Assembly (NCBI GenBank): GCA_944472155.2
Contig: OX235271.1
Span: 83,589,256 to 83,653,255, forward strand
Length of the DNA: 64,000 bases
Direction: 5' to 3'
DNA from: Trichobilharzia szidati
Lineage: Eukaryota; Platyhelminthes; Trematoda; Strigeidida; Schistosomatidae
The notes below the pieces were generated by a model. It made no database searches. It was given only the letters and a program-made list of their open reading frames with translations, and had not been told where the DNA came from. The translations under genes and the position numbers were made by a program. Positions within the stretch are counted from its first letter, which is position 1. Each line of letters begins with the position of its first letter. Below are positions 44,955-53,995 of the stretch, piece after piece.

Positions 44955-47900
44955 ATGGCAAATCGACCAGAGGATCAGCCTCCCAAATTGTTTCCTCAGG
45001 ATAGTGCTCCATCATTGCCTAGTGTACCACCGCTCTCCTGCCCACCACTGCTGCAACCATCATCAGATTACCCTCGCTGGAAGATACGAATGCAGGCGTT
45101 CCTGGACGTTGCCCCAGCAGCCCACCATTTCGTCCACGTCCTCAACAACCTATCAGACGATGCATTCGCCCGTGCAGACGCTGCTGGGTTCAGTAAAACC
45201 AACTCCATACAAAAGAACTGGGAGATCCTAGATCAATGTTTTGACCTGAGGCTGGGTTCTCAACATACCCTATTACAACTGCTCTCCCGCCGACAACTAC
45301 CAGGAGAGAGTTTCCTGGAATATCTTAACGCTCTCCAGCTACTGGCAGCTGGACTTGACAATCACGATAGCCCTGGCGGCACAGATCAATTGGTATGCAC
45401 CCGTTTCGTCGAGGGAATGTTGCCTGGTGACCTGCGCACAAACCTCCGACGTCAGCTCCCAGCCAACACATCCCACTTACAGAAGATTATTCTCCGTTTC
45501 ATGGACGCCGAGAATGACCACGTGTCGACACCCAGCACCTCTATGTGCCCAGTATCAACAAAACCCAATGCACCCCCCGTTCGCCGCAACCGTTCACGAA
45601 GCCAACAACGCTCAAATGGGGACGCTACCCGTCGCTGCTACTACTGTCAACGCTTCGGGAAGAAGGCCCGTAAGTGTGGCCACAATCGCCAGCCGGACCG
45701 CAGTAAGTCCCCTGTTTTTAATTTGTCTACATACTCTTGTAACGGGCAACCTTTGATGTTATGGGGACATATTAATGGAGTGCCCTCTAAAGTCCTCTTA
45801 GATACTGGCGCGTCAGTCTCTCTAGTAAAGGCTTCCTTCCTTCGACGCTTGCCCCAGTACTCAGCCCCAGTAACCACTCACACCATCTTGACGACAGCTA
45901 ACGGTGCCAAACTGGAGGCCCGATCGGCTACCGATCTACAGCTGCGTCTTGGAGACCTAGATGTGCGCCATCAGTTTCTTATCTGCGCCCAGATTACATG
46001 GGACCTCATCCTAGGAGTAGACTTCTTGAGGTCACACCACACTCTTATAGATATCACCAATTCTCGAGTCACAATTGATTATGTCACTATACCCGTATAT
46101 AGCCCTCAGCAACCGCGGTCTGCTGCGTCAAAGTTGTCAGTGTCTACGATCATAAATCAAGTTTCAGTTGACCCATCTGCTCCTGTTCCCCTCCGAGGGC
46201 AAATGCTGAAATTGATTGATGAATACGCTGATGTGTTCGATGATGGGGGTAATCCAGGACGCACTGGTGTTGTTCAGCACCGTATCAATACAGGCAGTCA
46301 TCCGCCTGTGCGTCAACCACCCCGACGCATCCCCGTACATTACCAGCCCCAACTGGACGCCCTGATACGAGATATGTTGGATAAAAAGATCATCGTACCA
46401 TCATCCTCCCCATGGGCGTCACCCATCGTTTTAGTCAAGAAGAAGGACGGCTCCCTCCGAATGTGTATTGATTACCGTAAACTGAATGCTGTAACCAGAC
46501 GGGACGCTTTTCCGATTCCCCGTATCGATGCAACCCTTGACGCACTTGCTGGCTCACAGTGGTTCTCCACGTTAGATCTGGCGTCAGGCTACTGGCAGGT
46601 AGAGGTGCACCCTGACGATTGCCCGAAGACGGCCTTTATCCTCCCGAGCGGTCTCTACGAATTCCGAACAATGCCCTTCGGACTATGCAATGCCCCGGCC
46701 ACCTTTCAACGCTTGATGCAAATAGTCCTTGACAGGTTAGTCCCGCAAAAATGTCTCATCTATCTTGACGACATTATTGTACATGGGAAGTCCCCAGAGG
46801 AGCACATGGATAACCTACGGGTTGTTCTTACAAGGTTTAGAACGAATGGGTTAAAGTTGAAGCCGGCTAAATGTTCATTCTTACAGAGGGCAGTCACATT
46901 TTTGGGGCATCGAATTTCACCAGATGGTATTCAAACAGATCCAGAGAAAACGCGCCTCATCTCAGAATGGCCTACACCCCAGTCCTGTAAAGACGTTCGT
47001 AGCTTCCTAGGGTTGGCTTCGTACTACCGACGTTTCGTGCCTGGGTTTGCCACCCTAGCCTCGCCCCTGCATCGCCTGACAGAAAAGGGCCGTAAATTCC
47101 TGTGGACCAATGAATGCCAACATGCGTTCGACAAGCTAAAGACGAACTTGACGTCAACCCCCATCCTTGCGTTCCCAGACACGTCTCCGTCATCTGGTTC
47201 ATTTATTCTGGACACGGACGCAAGCGCTAACGCTATAGGGGCTGTCCTTTCCCAAGTGGCAACCGATGGTCGAGAACGCGTTATTGCATATGCCAGTCGC
47301 AAGCTAGATAAAAGGGAAACACGGTACTCGACAACCCGAAGGGAGATGCTTGCCCTTGTGTATTTCCTGAGACACTTTAGACACTATCTACTTGGGCGCC
47401 CCTTTCGAGTACGCACTGACCATCGTGCACTACAATGGCTGCAAACATTTCATGAACCTGAAGGTCAGGTGGCTCGATGGCAAGAGCGGTTACAGGAGTT
47501 CGAGTTTACTTGTGAGTATCGTCCGGGGCCTCGGCATGCTAACGCTGATGCCCTCTCCCGATTGCCGAGGTACGACTCAGTGAATGCTCTACTTAATACG
47601 GGTATCGATGTAGATTGGGCTGCACTGCAGGCGGCTGATGCAGATATTCAACCTGTTTACTCGCGACAGCTCCATGGGAACGATAAACCATCGAATAAGG
47701 AACTACGGAGTCTGTCAGATACAACACGATGCATCTGTGGCAAGTGGGGCGTGTTACGACTAATCGACGATGTTTTGTATATAGTGGAACCATCCTCGTC
47801 ACCCCGTCTCCTTGTTCCCCGGTTGAAAGTTCCGGAGGTGATTCACCTTGTGCACTACCAGCTGGGTCACGCTGGCCAACAAAAAACCGAACACGCCGTC

Positions 47901-49025
47901 CGTCAACGTTTTTGGTGGCCACTTCTTCATCACGACGTTACTGAATTCTGCCGCAACTGTGCTACATGTGCACAAATCAAACAGCCCAAACTACCTTCCC
48001 GAGCACCGTTAGTACCTATGCTTACGGAATCTTTCAACCACCGAGTTGGGGTAGATGTCATGGGGCCAATAACAACGTCGAGACGTGGTAATCGATACAT
48101 ACTCGTCATGGTCGACTACTTCACGAAGTGGTGCGAAGCTGTCCCCCTGCAACAACGAGATGCCTTGACGATTGGTCGCGCGTTCATAGACAACTGGGTG
48201 TCCCGCCTTGGTGCCCCTCTTTATCTACACTCTGACCAGGGCGCCGCATTCGAGGGTCATCTTATCGCTCACATCTGCAATACTTTTGGCATCCGGAAGA
48301 CTCGTACTACATCATACCACCCACAGGGTAATGGACTCGTCGAACGCACCAACCGAACTATTAAGAATCTTCTCCGTGCCTTTTTGCACAATACACCGGA
48401 GAACACCTGGGACGATGTCCTACCTCAGTGTCTACTAGCGTATCGCTCCTCCATCCATTCATCCACGGGATTTTCCCCAGCTTTGCTTCTGTTTGGACAT
48501 GAACTCCGTCTCCCAGTTGAGATTCAAACGCCGCTGCTACCGTATGAGAAAATCGACTGCATCCCCTATGTTCGACATCTTCGCCACCACCTGGGGATAG
48601 CCTACAACCTGGCACGTCGTCATCTCCAGTCTTCGTCAGAACATCAGAAGAGTATTTATGACCGCTTCGCCCGCGGCCCCACCTATTCGCCTGGTGACTA
48701 TGTCTGGCTTCATCGCCCATCGGTACCTGCCGGTTCGTGTCCTAAATTCTACGCCCCATGGCAAGGACCTTATGAGATCGTACAGCACCGACCTCCCACA
48801 ACGTATGTCCTGCGGAATTTGCAACGTCCTCAAGATAACCTTATATCCGCACACTATAACCAGCTGAAACCACATCACCCAGCAGCCGCCCAGAAGCCGT
48901 CGCCATCCCCGCAACCACCGCCCGCTACTAGCTTCGTCGAGGTACCAACAGATGGAGGCAGTGCATATCCTATACCACCGCCAGGCACTGAGGACAGTGC
49001 CTCCAGAAGGGGGGAGGCGATGTAA
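44955..49025 (+). CDS. Gypsy I gag-pol polyprotein (plus copy)
   Basis: 1,356 residues in one frame from ATG 44,955 (first ATG after the primer site) to TAA 49,025. In order: gag (SRRQLPGESFLEYLNALQLL), an atypical Cys box CYYCQRFGKKARKCGH (228-243), aspartic protease DTGAS (283-287), RT with YLDD (603-606), and RNase H from ILDTDAS (about 753), with TDHRALQWLQ and ANADALSRLP. The integrase follows: zinc finger HYQLGH...CRNCATC (from 967), catalytic D1034, D1094 and E1130 in D-x59-D-x35-E spacing, then a GPY-type module (WQGPYEIVQH, about 1270). All catalytic residues are present, so it may be competent. Gag and pol are not separated by a stop or frameshift. The last codons ATG TAA straddle the start of the 3' LTR. 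Confidence 0.95.
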   Translation: MANRPEDQPPKLFPQDSAPSLPSVPPLSCPPLLQPSSDYPRWKIRMQAFLDVAPAAHHFVHVLNNLSDDAFARADAAGFSKTNSIQKNWEILDQCFDLRLGSQHTLLQLLSRRQLPGESFLEYLNALQLLAAGLDNHDSPGGTDQLVCTRFVEGMLPGDLRTNLRRQLPANTSHLQKIILRFMDAENDHVSTPSTSMCPVSTKPNAPPVRRNRSRSQQRSNGDATRRCYYCQRFGKKARKCGHNRQPDRSKSPVFNLSTYSCNGQPLMLWGHINGVPSKVLLDTGASVSLVKASFLRRLPQYSAPVTTHTILTTANGAKLEARSATDLQLRLGDLDVRHQFLICAQITWDLILGVDFLRSHHTLIDITNSRVTIDYVTIPVYSPQQPRSAASKLSVSTIINQVSVDPSAPVPLRGQMLKLIDEYADVFDDGGNPGRTGVVQHRINTGSHPPVRQPPRRIPVHYQPQLDALIRDMLDKKIIVPSSSPWASPIVLVKKKDGSLRMCIDYRKLNAVTRRDAFPIPRIDATLDALAGSQWFSTLDLASGYWQVEVHPDDCPKTAFILPSGLYEFRTMPFGLCNAPATFQRLMQIVLDRLVPQKCLIYLDDIIVHGKSPEEHMDNLRVVLTRFRTNGLKLKPAKCSFLQRAVTFLGHRISPDGIQTDPEKTRLISEWPTPQSCKDVRSFLGLASYYRRFVPGFATLASPLHRLTEKGRKFLWTNECQHAFDKLKTNLTSTPILAFPDTSPSSGSFILDTDASANAIGAVLSQVATDGRERVIAYASRKLDKRETRYSTTRREMLALVYFLRHFRHYLLGRPFRVRTDHRALQWLQTFHEPEGQVARWQERLQEFEFTCEYRPGPRHANADALSRLPRYDSVNALLNTGIDVDWAALQAADADIQPVYSRQLHGNDKPSNKELRSLSDTTRCICGKWGVLRLIDDVLYIVEPSSSPRLLVPRLKVPEVIHLVHYQLGHAGQQKTEHAVRQRFWWPLLHHDVTEFCRNCATCAQIKQPKLPSRAPLVPMLTESFNHRVGVDVMGPITTSRRGNRYILVMVDYFTKWCEAVPLQQRDALTIGRAFIDNWVSRLGAPLYLHSDQGAAFEGHLIAHICNTFGIRKTRTTSYHPQGNGLVERTNRTIKNLLRAFLHNTPENTWDDVLPQCLLAYRSSIHSSTGFSPALLLFGHELRLPVEIQTPLLPYEKIDCIPYVRHLRHHLGIAYNLARRHLQSSSEHQKSIYDRFARGPTYSPGDYVWLHRPSVPAGSCPKFYAPWQGPYEIVQHRPPTTYVLRNLQRPQDNLISAHYNQLKPHHPAAAQKPSPSPQPPPATSFVEVPTDGGSAYPIPPPGTEDSASRRGEAM
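49005..49020 (+). promoter_or_regulatory. Polypurine tract (gypsy I)
   Basis: AGAAGGGGGGAGGCGA lies directly before the 3' LTR, the expected primer for plus-strand synthesis; it also encodes the end of the polyprotein. Confidence 0.75.
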
Positions 49026-49264
49026 TAAAATAAAAACCACCATAACGCCACTAAATAAGTTTCTTTTCTTCCTTTTTCAGAAAGAAACGCTGACGTGGCC
49101 TCACTGGAACAGGAGGAAGATCGTTTGGCCAGACTTGTTATAAGTGACGATAATTAGCTTGTACCCAGTTAATTCAATCCTGCAGTGGTTGAAATAAAGA
49201 TCTCCCTCTCGTCTCTTCGTCTTCTTCCTTTTCCGTTGGTTGTGGTTGTTGCTTGCGTGTAACA
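49021..49264 (+). repeat. Gypsy I 3' LTR (plus copy)
   Basis: 244 bases, same ends as the 5' LTR, one visible substitution from it. It ends at the palindrome centre. Confidence 0.92.
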
Positions 49265-49269
49265 GTAAT

Positions 49270-49490
49270 GTTACAAGGAAAAGGAAGAAGACGAAGAGAC
49301 GAGAGGGAGATCTTTATTTCAACCACTGCAGGATTGAATTAACCGGGTACAAGCTAATTATCGTCACTTATAACAAGTCTGGCCAAACGATCTTCCTCCT
49401 GTTCCAGTGAGGCCACGTCAGCGTTTCTTTCTGAAAAAGGAAGAAAAGAAACTTATTTAGTGGCGTTATGGTGGTTTTTATTTTATTACA
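49270..49490 (-). repeat. Gypsy I 3' LTR (minus copy), internally deleted
   Basis: Reads TGTTACA then jumps to AAAAGGAAGAAGACG, losing about 23 bases present in the other three LTRs. It also has CCGGGT where the others have CTGGGT at about 49,344. Confidence 0.9.
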
Positions 49491-52400
49491 TCGCCTCCCC
49501 CCTTCTGGAGGCACTGTCCTCAGTGCCTGGCGGTGGTATAGGATATGCACTGCCTCCATCTGTTGGTACCTCGACGAAGCTAGTAGCGGGCGGTGGTTGC
49601 GGGGATGGCGACGGCTTCTGGGCGGCTGCTGGGTGATGTGGTTTCAGCTGGTTATAGTGTGCGGATATAAGGTTATCTTGAGGACGTTGCAAATTCCGCA
49701 GGACATACGTTGTGGGAGGTCGGTGCTGTACGATCTCATAAGGTCCTTGCCATGGGGCGTAGAATTTAGGACACGAACCGGCAGGTACCGATGGGCGATG
49801 AAGCCAGACATAGTCACCAGGCGAATAGGTGGGGCCGCGGGCGAAGCGGTCATAAATACTCTTCTGATGTTCTGACGAAGACTGGAGATGACGACGTGCC
49901 AGGTTGTAGGCTATCCCCAGGTGGTGGCGAAGATGTCGAACATAGGGGATGCAGTCGATTTTCTCATACGGTAGCAGCGGCGTTTGAATCTCAACTGGGA
50001 GACGGAGTTCATGTCCAAACAGAAGCAAAGCTGGGGAAAATCCCGTGGATGAATGGATGGAGGAGCGATACGCTAGTAGACACTGAGGTAGGACATCGTC
50101 CCAGGTGTTCTCCGGTGTATTGTGCAAAAAGGCACGGAGAAGATTCTTAATAGTTCGGTTGGTGCGTTCGACGAGTCCATTACCCTGTGGGTGGTATGAT
50201 GTAGTACGAGTCTTCCGGATGCCAAAAGTATTGCAGATGTGAGCGATAAGATGACCCTCGAATGCGGCGCCCTGGTCAGAGTGTAGATAAAGAGGGGCAC
50301 CAAGGCGGGACACCCAGTTGTCTATGAACGCGCGACCAATCGTCAAGGCATCTCGTTGTTGCAGGGGGACAGCTTCGCACCACTTCGTGAAGTAGTCGAC
50401 CATGACGAGTATGTATCGATTACCACGTCTCGACGTTGTTATTGGCCCCATGACATCTACCCCAACTCGGTGGTTGAAAGATTCCGTAAGCATAGGTACT
50501 AACGGTGCTCGGGAAGGTAGTTTGGGCTGTTTGATTTGTGCACATGTAGCACAGTTGCGGCAGAATTCAGTAACGTCGTGATGAAGAAGTGGCCACCAAA
50601 AACGTTGACGGACGGCGTGTTCGGTTTTTTGTTGGCCAGCGTGACCCAGCTGGTAGTGCACAAGGTGAATCACCTCCGGAACTTTCAACCGGGGAACAAG
50701 GAGACGGGGTGACGAGGATGGTTCCACTATATACAAAACATCGTCGATTAGTCGTAACACGCCCCACTTGCCACAGATGCATCGTGTTGTATCTGACAGA
50801 CTCCGTAGTTCCTTATTCGATGGTTTATCGTTCCCATGGAGCTGTCGCGAGTAAACAGGTTGAATATCTGCATCAGCCGCCTGCAGTGCAGCCCAATCTA
50901 CATCGATACCCGTATTAAGTAGAGCATTCACTGAGTCGTACCTCGGCAATCGGGAGAGGGCATCAGCGTTAGCATGCCGAGGCCCCGGACGATACTCACA
51001 AGTAAACTCGAACTCCTGTAACCGCTCTTGCCATCGAGCCACCTGACCTTCAGGTTCATGAAATGTTTGCAGCCATTGTAGTGCACGATGGTCAGTGCGT
51101 ACTCGAAAGGGGCGCCCAAGTAGATAGTGTCTAAAGTGTCTCAGGAAATACACAAGGGCAAGCATCTCCCTTCGGGTTGTCGAGTACCGTGTTTCCCTTT
51201 TATCTAGCTTGCGACTGGCATATGCAATAACGCGTTCTCGACCATCGGTTGCCACTTGGGAAAGGACAGCCCCTATAGCGTTAGCGCTTGCGTCCGTGTC
51301 CAGAATAAATGAACCAGATGACGGAGACGTGTCTGGGAACGCAAGGATGGGGGTTGATGTCAAGTTCGTCTTTAGCTTGTCGAACGCATGTTGGCATTCA
51401 TTGGTCCACAGGAATTTACGGCCCTTTTCTGTCAGGCGATGCAGGGGCGAGGCTAGGGTGGCAAACCCAGGCACGAAACGTCGGTAGTACGAAGCCAACC
51501 CTAGGAAGCTACGAACGTCTTTACAGGACTGGGGTGTAGGCCATTCTGAGATGAGGCGCGTTTTCTCTGGATCTGTTTGAATACCATCTGGTGAAATTCG
51601 ATGCCCCAAAAATGTGACTGCCCTCTGTAAGAATGAACATTTAGCCGGCTTCAACTTTAACCCATTCGTTCTAAACCTTGTAAGAACAACCCGTAGGTTA
51701 TCCATGTGCTCCTCTGGGGACTTCCCATGTACAATAATGTCGTCAAGATAGATGAGACATTTTTGCGGGACTAACCTGTCAAGGACTATTTGCATCAAGC
51801 GTTGAAAGGTGGCCGGGGCATTGCATAGTCCGAAGGGCATTGTTCGGAATTCGTAGAGACCGCTCGGGAGGATAAAGGCCGTCTTCGGGCAATCGTCAGG
51901 GTGCACCTCTACCTGCCAGTAGCCTGACGCCAGATCTAACGTGGAGAACCACTGTGAGCCAGCAAGTGCGTCAAGGGTTGCATCGATACGGGGAATCGGA
52001 AAAGCGTCCCGTCTGGTTACAGCATTCAGTTTACGGTAATCAATACACATTCGGAGGGAGCCGTCCTTCTTCTTGACTAAAACGATGGGTGACGCCCATG
52101 GGGAGGATGATGGTACGATGATCTTTTTATCCAACATATCTCGTATCAGGGCGTCCAGTTGGGGCTGGTAATGCACGGGGATGCGTCGGGGTGGTTGACG
52201 CACAGGCGGATGACTGCCTGTATTGATACGGTGCTGAACAACACCAGTGCGTCCTGGATTACCCCCATCATCGAACACATCAGCGTATTCATCAATCAAT
52301 TTCAGCATTTGCCCTCGGAGGGGAACAGGAGCAGATGGGTCAACTGAAACTTGATTTATGATCGTAGACACTGACAACTTTGACGCAGCAGACCGCGGTT

Positions 52401-53556
52401 GCTGAGGGCTATATACGGGTATAGTGACATAATCAATTGTGACTCGAGAATTGGTGATATCTATAAGAGTGTGGTGTGACCTCAAGAAGTCTACTCCTAG
52501 GATGAGGTCCCATGTAATCTGGGCGCAGATAAGAAACTGATGGCGCACATCTAGGTCTCCAAGACGCAGCTGTAGATCGGTAGCCGATCGGGCCTCCAGT
52601 TTGGCACCGTTAGCTGTCGTCAAGATGGTGTGAGTGGTTACTGGGGCTGAGTACTGGGGCAAGCGTCGAAGGAAGGAAGCCTTTACTAGAGAGACTGACG
52701 CGCCAGTATCTAAGAGGACTTTAGAGGGCACTCCATTAATATGTCCCCATAACATCAAAGGTTGCCCGTTACAAGAGTATGTAGACAAATTAAAAACAGG
52801 GGACTTACTGCGGTCCGGCTGGCGATTGTGGCCACACTTACGGGCCTTCTTCCCGAAGCGTTGACAGTAGTAGCAGCGACGGGTAGCGTCCCCATTTGAG
52901 CGTTGTTGGCTTCGTGAACGGTTGCGGCGAACGGGGGGTGCATTGGGTTTTGTTGATACTGGGCACATAGAGGTGCTGGGTGTCGACACGTGGTCATTCT
53001 CGGCGTCCATGAAACGGAGAATAATCTTCTGTAAGTGGGATGTGTTGGCTGGGAGCTGACGTCGGAGGTTTGTGCGCAGGTCACCAGGCAACATTCCCTC
53101 GACGAAACGGGTGCATACCAATTGATCTGTGCCGCCAGGGCTATCGTGATTGTCAAGTCCAGCTGCCAGTAGCTGGAGAGCGTTAAGATATTCCAGGAAA
53201 CTCTCTCCTGGTAGTTGTCGGCGGGAGAGCAGTTGTAATAGGGTATGTTGAGAACCCAGCCTCAGGTCAAAACATTGATCTAGGATCTCCCAGTTCTTTT
53301 GCATGGAGTTGGTTTTACTGAACCCAGCAGCGTCTGCACGGGCGAATGCATCGTCTGATAGGTTGTTGAGGACGTGGACGAAATGGTGGGCTGCTGGGGC
53401 AACGTCCAGGAACGCCTGCATTCGTATCTTCCAGCGAGGGTAATCTGATGATGGTTGCAGCAGTGGTGGGCAGGAGAGCGGTGGTACACTAGGCAATGAT
53501 GGAGCACTATCCTGAGGAAACAATTTGGGAGGCTGATCCTCTGGTCGATTTGCCAT
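49486..53556 (-). CDS. Gypsy I gag-pol polyprotein (minus copy)
   Basis: 1,356 residues from ATG at 53,556 to TAA at 49,486, with the same domains and positions as the plus copy. It differs by one residue (Met in place of Ile at the codon 53,302-53,304, versus 45,207-45,209). Silent changes include one near 46,330/52,181 and one near 47,151/51,360. All motifs (Cys box, DTGAS, YLDD, RNase H, D-D-35-E) are intact. Its 3' LTR damage would not affect the protein but could impair end processing. Confidence 0.95.
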   Translation of the reverse strand: MANRPEDQPPKLFPQDSAPSLPSVPPLSCPPLLQPSSDYPRWKIRMQAFLDVAPAAHHFVHVLNNLSDDAFARADAAGFSKTNSMQKNWEILDQCFDLRLGSQHTLLQLLSRRQLPGESFLEYLNALQLLAAGLDNHDSPGGTDQLVCTRFVEGMLPGDLRTNLRRQLPANTSHLQKIILRFMDAENDHVSTPSTSMCPVSTKPNAPPVRRNRSRSQQRSNGDATRRCYYCQRFGKKARKCGHNRQPDRSKSPVFNLSTYSCNGQPLMLWGHINGVPSKVLLDTGASVSLVKASFLRRLPQYSAPVTTHTILTTANGAKLEARSATDLQLRLGDLDVRHQFLICAQITWDLILGVDFLRSHHTLIDITNSRVTIDYVTIPVYSPQQPRSAASKLSVSTIINQVSVDPSAPVPLRGQMLKLIDEYADVFDDGGNPGRTGVVQHRINTGSHPPVRQPPRRIPVHYQPQLDALIRDMLDKKIIVPSSSPWASPIVLVKKKDGSLRMCIDYRKLNAVTRRDAFPIPRIDATLDALAGSQWFSTLDLASGYWQVEVHPDDCPKTAFILPSGLYEFRTMPFGLCNAPATFQRLMQIVLDRLVPQKCLIYLDDIIVHGKSPEEHMDNLRVVLTRFRTNGLKLKPAKCSFLQRAVTFLGHRISPDGIQTDPEKTRLISEWPTPQSCKDVRSFLGLASYYRRFVPGFATLASPLHRLTEKGRKFLWTNECQHAFDKLKTNLTSTPILAFPDTSPSSGSFILDTDASANAIGAVLSQVATDGRERVIAYASRKLDKRETRYSTTRREMLALVYFLRHFRHYLLGRPFRVRTDHRALQWLQTFHEPEGQVARWQERLQEFEFTCEYRPGPRHANADALSRLPRYDSVNALLNTGIDVDWAALQAADADIQPVYSRQLHGNDKPSNKELRSLSDTTRCICGKWGVLRLIDDVLYIVEPSSSPRLLVPRLKVPEVIHLVHYQLGHAGQQKTEHAVRQRFWWPLLHHDVTEFCRNCATCAQIKQPKLPSRAPLVPMLTESFNHRVGVDVMGPITTSRRGNRYILVMVDYFTKWCEAVPLQQRDALTIGRAFIDNWVSRLGAPLYLHSDQGAAFEGHLIAHICNTFGIRKTRTTSYHPQGNGLVERTNRTIKNLLRAFLHNTPENTWDDVLPQCLLAYRSSIHSSTGFSPALLLFGHELRLPVEIQTPLLPYEKIDCIPYVRHLRHHLGIAYNLARRHLQSSSEHQKSIYDRFARGPTYSPGDYVWLHRPSVPAGSCPKFYAPWQGPYEIVQHRPPTTYVLRNLQRPQDNLISAHYNQLKPHHPAAAQKPSPSPQPPPATSFVEVPTDGGSAYPIPPPGTEDSASRRGEAM

Positions 53557-53588
53557 GTTAGTGTAGATAAAACACCTCCGACACCAAT

Positions 53589-53832
53589 TGTTACACGCAA
53601 GCAACAACCACAACCAACGGAAAAGGAAGAAGACGAAGAGACGAGAGGGAGATCTTTATTTCAACCACGGCAGGATTGAATTAACTGGGTACAAGCTAAT
53701 TATCGTCACTTATAACAAGTCTGGCCAAACGATCTTCCTCCTGTTCCAGTGAGGCCACGTCAGCGTTTCTTTCTGAAAAAGGAAGAAAAGAAACTTATTT
53801 AGTGGCGTTATGGTGGTTTTTATTTTATTACA
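53589..53832 (-). repeat. Gypsy I 5' LTR (minus copy)
   Basis: 244 bases, full length, shares the C allele (CTGCCGTGG, read on the minus strand) with the 5' LTR of the plus copy. It ends at TTACA directly before TTACTTTAG. Confidence 0.92.
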
Positions 53833-53995
53833 TTACTTTAGAATAACGCATTCGTTTGAATGTTCCTTTGGTATTCAGTGTTTCCAATATCCAATACTCT
53901 GATTACGAGCTAGTATAAACCAATTTGATTTCTTTTTGCTCCCCTCTTGATTGTGAGGTATAGGTTCCAGATCTGTGGTGAACTTATGCGTAGTA
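53833..53995. repeat. Duplicated flank, copy 1
   Basis: TTACTTTAGAATAACGCATT ... GATTGTGAGGTATAGGTTCC ... CCAGATCTG is found nearly unchanged at 62,263-62,430. In both places it follows an LTR end on its left, but the two LTRs belong to different gypsy families. Confidence 0.9.

Larger units (their letters stand above)
44679..49264 (+). mobile_element. Gypsy family I element, plus copy, intact
   Basis: 4,586 bases with 244-bp LTRs, a primer-site-like sequence after the 5' LTR, one gag-pol ORF and a purine tract before the 3' LTR. LTR ends are TGTAAT...TAACA. The two LTRs differ at 44,842/49,184 (C versus A), so the insertion is young but not brand new. Confidence 0.94.
44679..53832. repeat. 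9.15-kb palindrome made of two gypsy I elements
   Basis: Coordinates x and 98,511-x match on opposite strands without any indel from both outer ends to within about 20 bases of the axis (49,255/49,256). The two 5' LTRs are outside and the 3' LTRs meet in the centre, separated by GTAAT. The central symmetry is broken only by about 23 bases missing from the left end of the minus copy's 3' LTR. The outer flanks are TTAC on both sides. Confidence 0.95.
49270..53832 (-). mobile_element. Gypsy family I element, minus copy, intact ORF
   Basis: Mirror image of the plus copy. The 3' LTR (49,270-49,490) is 221 bases because about 23 bases are missing near its end. The 5' LTR (53,589-53,832) is the full 244 bases. 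The right flank is TTAC. Confidence 0.94.

Noticed and set aside
44679..53832. Palindrome as a simple missed-adapter or assembly fold-back artefact
   Set aside because: Symmetry ends exactly at LTR boundaries, the flanks differ, the arms carry distinct substitutions, and the centre has a 23-base asymmetry. Not fully excluded without reads.
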